DNA of 11,040 bases from Burkholderiales bacterium (GTDB lineage: Bacteria > Pseudomonadota > Gammaproteobacteria > Burkholderiales > Burkholderiaceae_B), in assembly GCA_005788065.1 (NCBI GenBank), contig SXZD01000192.1, positions 1 through 11,040 of the forward strand. Reading direction: 5' to 3'. This document shows, one piece after another, positions 6,713-11,040 of this stretch; position 1 is the stretch's first letter, and every line of letters begins with the position of its first letter. Below the pieces are notes generated by a model. That model searched no databases. It saw only the letters and a list, made by a program, of their open reading frames with translations, and had not been told where the DNA came from. Both the position numbers and the translations under genes were made by a program.

Positions 6713-7854
6713 CCGCCGATATACGACATTTCGATGCGTTCGCGCGCCTGTGTTTCAGCGGTACGAATCTCGGAATATCGATCACCGCGCGGCAGCCAGA
6801 TGTTGGCAATTGCAGCGCGCAACTGCTCGTCGCTGGCGGGCCCCTTCATGCCGGGTCCATTGCCCCGCAGCAGCGTGCGCAGATCATGACCCCGACTCGC
6901 AAACAGACACGTATAAAGTTGCCCTTCCGTGGACAGGCGCGCCCGCGTACAGGTCGAACAAAACGCCTGGGTGACAGAAGAGATGACACCTACCTCATGG
7001 CCGTTGTCCTCATATTGCCAACGTTGCGCGACCTCACCCGGATAGTTGGGCTCCAGCGTGCGAAGCGGAGCAACACCATCAGCGATGCGTTCAATCACGT
7101 CACGACTGGGCAAAACCTCTTCCATTTTCCAACCATTGGATGCGCCCACATCCATGTATTCAATAAAACGCACCGTATGAGGCGTGTCATGAAAATGCCG
7201 CGCCATCGGGATGATCTGGTCATCATTCCAACCTTTCTTGACGACCATATTGACCTTGATGTCATCAAAGCCGGCCTCGTGCGCCGCTTGAATGCCGTCA
7301 AGTACATCACCAACCGAAAAGTCGACATCGTTCATGCGCCTGAACACTGCATCGTCAATGGCATCCAGACTGACTGTCAGACGCTTGAGCCCCGCTTGTT
7401 TGAGTGCGACCGCTTTCTTGCGTAACAGGGAACCGTTGGTGGTCAGCGTCAGGTCCAGCGCTTTGCCCGCAGGTGTTCGCAGATCAGCCAACAACTCGAT
7501 GAGATTCTCCAGGTGCCGACGCAGGAGTGGTTCACCGCCCGTCAGACGTATCTTTTCCACGCCGAGCGCAACGAATTGTCCGGCAATGCGGCGAACTTCT
7601 TCAAAGGAAAGAAGTTCAGGTTGCTTGAGATAGGGATAATCAGAACCAAACACGTGTTTGGGCATGCAGTAAACGCATCGGAAATTGCACCGATCCGTCA
7701 CTGAAATGCGCAGATCGTGCAGGGCCCGACCGCGCTGGTCTTTCAACAGGGAGGGCGACGAAGCAGACGAGGCCGCCAAGGCAGCGGGCATGAGCATTGA
7801 GGGCACGCTGTTGCGCTTGCGGGTGTCTACCAGCTGTACAACCCTGTCAGTCAT
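6709..7854 (-). CDS. moaA: GTP 3',8-cyclase MoaA (radical SAM)
   Basis: MoaA catalyses the first step of molybdenum cofactor synthesis, converting GTP to (8S)-3',8-cyclo-7,8-dihydroGTP, which MoaC then makes into cyclic pyranopterin monophosphate. With the start at 7854 it has 381 residues. The N-terminal radical-SAM cluster cysteines are C56, C60 and C63 in DRCNFRCVYCMP, followed by LTGGEPLLR (104-112). The second 4Fe-4S cluster, which binds GTP, uses C299, C302 and C316 in AFCSTCTRARLSTEGQLYTC. The protein ends in GG, the conserved di-glycine tail needed for activity in this family. The frame is open to 7920, but the ATG at 7854-7852 has GGAG 9 bases upstream, and the extra 22 residues are not family-like. 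The first ~40 residues are an Ala/Ser-rich extension. A candidate promoter lies at 7958-7986. The stop overlaps the mobA start by ATGA. Confidence 0.95.
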   Translation of the reverse strand: MTDRVVQLVDTRKRNSVPSMLMPAALAASSASSPSLLKDQRGRALHDLRISVTDRCNFRCVYCMPKHVFGSDYPYLKQPELLSFEEVRRIAGQFVALGVEKIRLTGGEPLLRRHLENLIELLADLRTPAGKALDLTLTTNGSLLRKKAVALKQAGLKRLTVSLDAIDDAVFRRMNDVDFSVGDVLDGIQAAHEAGFDDIKVNMVVKKGWNDDQIIPMARHFHDTPHTVRFIEYMDVGASNGWKMEEVLPSRDVIERIADGVAPLRTLEPNYPGEVAQRWQYEDNGHEVGVISSVTQAFCSTCTRARLSTEGQLYTCLFASRGHDLRTLLRGNGPGMKGPASDEQLRAAIANIWLPRGDRYSEIRTAETQARERIEMSYIGG

Positions 7855-7920
7855 TCGCTTCGTCTCCCGGCTACATTCCTGTGCATTTCTACCGTGCACT
7901 TGTGAGTGAGGATGCAGCAT

Positions 7921-7938
7921 GGCGGGCTTGCGCCTGCC
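7921..7938 (-). other. Short GC-rich hairpin in the moaA leader
   Basis: On the minus strand GGCAGGC and GCCCGCC can form a 7-bp stem with one A-C mismatch, closed by a GCAA (GNRA-type) tetraloop. It lies between the candidate promoter and the moaA start, so it would be in the 5' leader of the moaA-mobA message. No T-run follows on either strand, so it is not a standard intrinsic terminator. The region is far too short for the known Moco riboswitch. Its function is unknown and it may be chance. Confidence 0.3.
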
Positions 7939-7957
7939 AATGAATCATCATCGATAC

Positions 7958-7986
7958 ATTGTGCCGACAGGGGAGGGAAATGACAA
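7958..7986 (-). promoter_or_regulatory. Candidate sigma70 promoter for moaA-mobA
   Basis: The minus strand has TTGTCA (7986-7981), matching the -35 consensus at five of six positions. Exactly 17 bases later comes CACAAT (7963-7958), matching the -10 consensus at four of six. Transcription would begin near 7951, leaving a leader of about 95 bases before moaA. It lies in the non-coding gap between the dioxygenase stop and moaA, as expected for a promoter that separates moaA-mobA from the rne transcript. Confidence 0.45.
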
Positions 7987-8012
7987 TAAGTACCGGTGTT
8001 GGCCGAGGGTTT

Positions 8013-8870
8013 TCACTGAAAGACGGATTCGCGTATCCATTTGGTCGCAATCCATTTTTCACCCTCAATGACCGGATTACCGCCATGAAGGCAGGCACTG
8101 GACACATGGGCCACCGGGTAGGCGAAATAGACGGCACGACCCCGCACGGCCGACACAGTCAGCCCCACATCCGGGAAGACGGTTCCGCCACCCGATTGCG
8201 GTGTATTCAGGTAGCAGATGAGGGTTCCGATGCGCTGGCCGCCACGCTTCAAATGCACGTGGCTGCCGGATTGCGCGGGGTCAAAATAATCCTGATGCGG
8301 ATCATATTTGCCACCGGGCTTGTAATTCAATATTTGCAAGCCCTCTCCGTGATTTTCCGGAAAGCCGAGTAGGGTACTCATGCGCCGCTCAAGAAGGCCG
8401 ACCAATTCAGTCTCGCCCCGTTGAAAGAACATACCGCTGCTGACGCGGGCCTGATGGGCGACACTATCGCCACTGTCGCTGTCGACAGTAAGGGAAGACG
8501 ACAATCGGGAGCGCGCCTGTTCAATAAGCGCATCACATTCCGCATCCGTCAGGAGACCTTCGAACACGGCAAGCTGAGGATGCTTCATCTGCACCAGCAC
8601 CTGGACGTCGACATCCAGCACTGGGTACGTCGACTGCTGCCCGAACCAGGCCAGCGAAGTGACCGGAAGCGTCGATGATGTTTGTACAGGCTGTGCAGAC
8701 TGACGCACCGCATCCGGTTGCACTGCTGCCCCCTTTTTTTCTGACAACAGACCGAGCGAAAAAGCCTCTGTGTATCCAGCATTCACCAGCGCCTTGAGCA
8801 GGGCTTCGTCACCGAAGCCCGCTTGGCGCTGGGAATCCAGCCATGCAATCAGTTCAGGCGTGACCTGCAT
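8013..8870 (-). CDS. Prolyl 4-hydroxylase-type Fe(II)/2-oxoglutarate dioxygenase
   Basis: The 285-residue protein (from the ATG at 8870) has a C-terminal double-stranded beta-helix dioxygenase domain of the P4H alpha-subunit type. The iron ligands read as H192 and D194 in YDPHQDYFD and H262 in SACLHGGNPV. K272 in GEKWIATKW is in the place of the residue that binds the 2-oxoglutarate carboxylate. RGGQRIGTLICYLN and GGGTVFPDVGL are also typical of the family, so an active hydroxylase is expected. Residues 4-40 form a separate small helical segment (ITPELIAWLDSQ, then GYTEAF), joined by a Gln/Ser/Pro-rich linker (about 45-75); I recall similar N-terminal segments in betaproteobacterial oxygenases but cannot name a family. 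The substrate is unknown: bacterial relatives act on protein prolines, and EF-Tu has been reported as one. The start overlaps the rne end by 17 bases. The GTG at 8879 is an alternative start. Confidence 0.87.
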   Translation of the reverse strand: MQVTPELIAWLDSQRQAGFGDEALLKALVNAGYTEAFSLGLLSEKKGAAVQPDAVRQSAQPVQTSSTLPVTSLAWFGQQSTYPVLDVDVQVLVQMKHPQLAVFEGLLTDAECDALIEQARSRLSSSLTVDSDSGDSVAHQARVSSGMFFQRGETELVGLLERRMSTLLGFPENHGEGLQILNYKPGGKYDPHQDYFDPAQSGSHVHLKRGGQRIGTLICYLNTPQSGGGTVFPDVGLTVSAVRGRAVYFAYPVAHVSSACLHGGNPVIEGEKWIATKWIRESVFQ

Positions 8871-10932
8871 CACCGGCACCTGAGCGCAGGTCAGAGCGGG
8901 TCTTCACCTGAATCAGCGGCTCGGTGGATGCGGGGGCGGACGGCTTGCGAACCCGCGGAATGCGGATAGGCTGGGGTGTCTGCTCCAACAGACTCTGCAC
9001 AGAAGTCCACTTCGACCTGTCGGTTTCAACCCAGGTCAGGCCAACGCTGTCCAGCGATGCCTGCAACTGCTCGCGGGAAAACGTGATGGCCGGAGCGGGT
9101 ACAGCCCTCGTGTCAGGAGCGACGGGTACCGCAGCTTCGGCAACCGCTTGAACCGGTGATGGCTCTGCTGCAGCTGTTGTGACGACCACAGGTGCGCTGA
9201 CGGCCTCAGGCGGGGTGACCGTTTCAGCAGCGACAGCAGCCGGAACGCTCTCACCAGCCTGTTCAGTTGCATTACCTGAATCAGCCGTCGCAGCCGAAAC
9301 CGTTGACTGGTGATCTGACACACCTGCACCTGTTGATGCATGGCCTTCGGCAGTGTCTTCGTCATCCGTGTCCAGATCATCGCGTGCGACAGAACCGTCC
9401 ACAGCGCCTGCATCCATTGCCTCTGCGCCCTCGGCACCTTCACGGCCACCACGACCGCGACGACGACGGCGGCGACGCGGTTGATCATCCCCACCCGCAT
9501 CTCCGTATGTCATGGCCTGGGCAAGCGCATCGGCAACACCTGCCTGATCTGCCGATGCGGCATCAGCAGTTGCTGCAAGCGGCTCGGCACTGGATGCGGC
9601 GGCGGCTAAAGCGCTCGATTCCGCGACCGCCCCCACGGCTGCGCCGACAGCAATACCTGCCTGCGCTCCCAGCGAAGCCATTGTTGCGTTTGTATCGACA
9701 GGCTGACCAGCCGCGCTGACGTCAGCCACGGCAGCTTGCTCGCCCCGGTTTTCAGCACGGTCGCCACGCTCTGTGCGTTCACCACGGCGGCGGCCGCGCT
9801 GACCACGACCGTTGCGGCCCGGTGAACCGCCTTCTGCATCTGCTCCGGAACTCACGGCGGTGGATGCATTATCGACACCGGCTACAGCATCTGCGTTGGC
9901 TACAACTGCGGTTGAGTCTGCAGATGCCGATGCGCTGCGTTCAGCGCCTCCTTCACCACGACGACCACCGCGTCGACCTTGACGCTCGCCACGCTCACCG
10001 CGTTCGGGTTTATTGGCAACTGTGCCACCCGTACCCGCGTCGGCAGCGCCTGCAGCGGCGGCATTGCGCTGATCGCTACGCTCGCCGCGCTCTGCGCGAC
10101 CACGACCCTCACCGGATCGACGCCCCTCTCCACGACCGTCACGCCCGCGACCATCGCGTCCCCGACGCTCGCGGCCCTCGCGGGCGCCTTCGGGGCTTGC
10201 CTGAGGTGCGGCAGTCTCGACAGGCTTGACTTCCAGCGGGATAACCTTCTCGGGAACACGCCGCGGGCGGAACCAGTCAAGAATGCGTTGCAACAGAGAA
10301 CGCTTCACGGCGACGGGTGCCGCCACGGGCACTGCCGCCGGAGTTGCCACCACGCGAACAGGTTCGCGGTTGACCACGGGCGCTGGCTGCGCCGGCACGA
10401 TGCCCTTGATCATGGGCTCCTGGCGGGGCTTTTTCTCTTCTTCGATCTTGCGCTCGTAGTAGCCCTGTTCCTCGACGACCTCGGCCTGCTCGAAGCTGGG
10501 CTTGGGGTTGTCGAGTCGTTCATCGTCGCCGCGCAGACGCTGCAGGTTGTAATGCGGCGTCTCCAGATATTTGTTGGGGATCAACAGCACGTTGACCTTC
10601 AGCCGGGCCTCAAGCTTGTGAATCTCTGAACGCTTTTCGTTCAGCAGGAAAGTGGCCACGTCGACCGGCACCTGAACATGCACGGCAGCCGTGCCTTCTT
10701 TCATGGCCTCTTCCTGCATGATGCGCAGCACATGCAGCGCTGAGCTTTCCGTGTCGCGGATGACGCCGGTACCGTTACAACGCGGGCAAGTGGTATGGCT
10801 GCCTTCGGACAGGGCGGGGCGCAGACGCTGGCGCGACAGCTCCATCAGGCCAAAGCGGCTGATCTTGCCCATCTGGACGCGGGCACGGTCATAGTGCAGC
10901 GCGTCTTTCAGACGCTGCTCTACCTCACGCTG
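8854..10932 (-). CDS. rne: Ribonuclease E, C-terminal part (5' end cut by a probable chimeric join)
   Basis: RNase E is the membrane-associated endonuclease that starts mRNA decay and processes rRNA and tRNA precursors. Only the end of the catalytic half remains. QREVEQRLKDALHYDRARVQ and MGKISRFGLMELSRQRLRP are followed by the zinc-link CPRCNGTG (10788-10765), which joins two subunits. The small domain follows, with LLNEKRSEIHKLE and NKYLETPHYNLQRLRGDD. A long disordered tail then begins. KRSLLQRILDWFRPRRVPE (10305-10249) looks like the amphipathic membrane-binding helix (segment A). Four Arg/Gly-rich blocks lie near 10179-10066, 10002-9937, 9822-9739 and 9480-9439, separated by Ala-rich linkers. 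A final conserved-looking segment (9078-8905; LDSVGLTWVETD, IRIPRVRKP, PLIQVKTR) resembles the RNase E C-terminus of other betaproteobacteria. The S1 and 5'-sensor domains and the DNase-I-like catalytic part are missing because homology stops at about 10932. The frame stays open to 11010 with unrelated residues. Confidence 0.9.
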   Translation of the reverse strand, partial: QREVEQRLKDALHYDRARVQMGKISRFGLMELSRQRLRPALSEGSHTTCPRCNGTGVIRDTESSALHVLRIMQEEAMKEGTAAVHVQVPVDVATFLLNEKRSEIHKLEARLKVNVLLIPNKYLETPHYNLQRLRGDDERLDNPKPSFEQAEVVEEQGYYERKIEEEKKPRQEPMIKGIVPAQPAPVVNREPVRVVATPAAVPVAAPVAVKRSLLQRILDWFRPRRVPEKVIPLEVKPVETAAPQASPEGAREGRERRGRDGRGRDGRGEGRRSGEGRGRAERGERSDQRNAAAAGAADAGTGGTVANKPERGERGERQGRRGGRRGEGGAERSASASADSTAVVANADAVAGVDNASTAVSSGADAEGGSPGRNGRGQRGRRRGERTERGDRAENRGEQAAVADVSAAGQPVDTNATMASLGAQAGIAVGAAVGAVAESSALAAAASSAEPLAATADAASADQAGVADALAQAMTYGDAGGDDQPRRRRRRRGRGGREGAEGAEAMDAGAVDGSVARDDLDTDDEDTAEGHASTGAGVSDHQSTVSAATADSGNATEQAGESVPAAVAAETVTPPEAVSAPVVVTTAAAEPSPVQAVAEAAVPVAPDTRAVPAPAITFSREQLQASLDSVGLTWVETDRSKWTSVQSLLEQTPQPIRIPRVRKPSAPASTEPLIQVKTRSDLRSGAGDAGHA

Positions 10933-11040
10933 ATGGCCCTCGCCGGCATCAGCCTGCTGGCCTTCCTCGACTACCAGCGCACGCGGGTCGTCGCGCGCGT
11001 CGTCGCGCATCTCGACCGCGCGCTCGGCGCCGAGGCCTTC
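10912..11040 (+). CDS. Fragment of a type I secretion ABC exporter (PrtD/AprD-like), probably from a chimeric join
   Basis: On the plus strand, in the frame of the CTG at 10930, the end of the window reads TLLYLTLMALAGISLLAFLD, then YQRTRVVARVVAHLDRALG and AEAF, open to the edge. A membrane helix followed by an R-x-R-V-x-x-R-V-x-x-x-LD pattern closely resembles the helix-to-coupling region of PrtD/AprD-family permease-ATPases of type I protein secretion. The last 100 bases are about 75% GC by hand count, clearly richer than the rest, with the codon bias of a high-GC coding sequence. The 21 bases at 10912-10932 read sensibly both as rne (minus) and as this protein (plus), as expected for a short shared overlap at a false join. 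With only about 43 residues, the family call is moderate. Confidence 0.5.

Noticed and set aside
9439..10179. Repeated Arg/Gly codons in rne as a DNA repeat or CRISPR-like array
   Set aside because: The DNA units are irregular in length and sequence and stay in frame with RNase E. The repetition is at the protein-composition level.
9979..10629. Long plus-strand open frame (216 codons) across the rne tail
   Set aside because: It is the antisense of the GC-rich Arg/Ala-rich RNase E tail, with skewed composition and no recognisable domain. The rne frame explains the open reading.

Overview
The window looks like chromosomal DNA of a betaproteobacterium, most likely Burkholderiales or a close relative. 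The grounds are the rne-moaA-mobA neighbourhood, the betaproteobacterial style of the long RNase E tail, and the character of the FtsX-type permease, RmuC and FadH proteins. GC is moderately high and almost all of the sequence is coding. I see no rRNA, tRNA, CRISPR array, insertion sequence or prophage gene.

Layout. Bases 1-443 (minus) hold the start of an NADPH-dependent 2,4-dienoyl-CoA reductase (FadH) that runs off the left edge. A short divergent region (444-550) carries a perfect 10-bp palindrome that could be a TetR-type operator. Bases 551-6019 (plus) form a compact gene string: a large FtsX-domain ABC permease with no ATPase gene beside it, a group II truncated haemoglobin, the DNA-recombination protein RmuC, and a cytoplasmic L-asparaginase. 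Gaps between them are 18, 0 and 3 bases, which suggests one operon. Bases 6080-10932 (minus) form a second string, read right to left: the truncated C-terminal part of RNase E (rne), a prolyl-4-hydroxylase-type Fe(II)/2-oxoglutarate dioxygenase overlapping the rne end, then moaA and mobA overlapping by ATGA. A plausible sigma70 promoter lies between the dioxygenase and moaA. The two strings converge at 6019-6080.

Functions. MoaA and MobA act at the first and last steps of molybdenum cofactor (bis-MGD) synthesis. RNase E is the central mRNA-decay and rRNA-processing nuclease. The plus-strand operon mixes envelope (permease), haem/oxygen (globin), DNA maintenance (RmuC) and nitrogen metabolism (asparaginase) functions with no obvious common pathway.

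The strongest anomaly is at the right edge. RNase E homology stops abruptly at about 10932. The last ~110 bases are about 75% GC and read on the plus strand as a piece of a type I secretion ABC exporter (PrtD/AprD type). This is most simply a chimeric assembly join. I did not find a convincing undescribed system. The best biological leads are the dioxygenase beside rne, the permease-globin-rmuC operon, and the palindrome in front of fadH.
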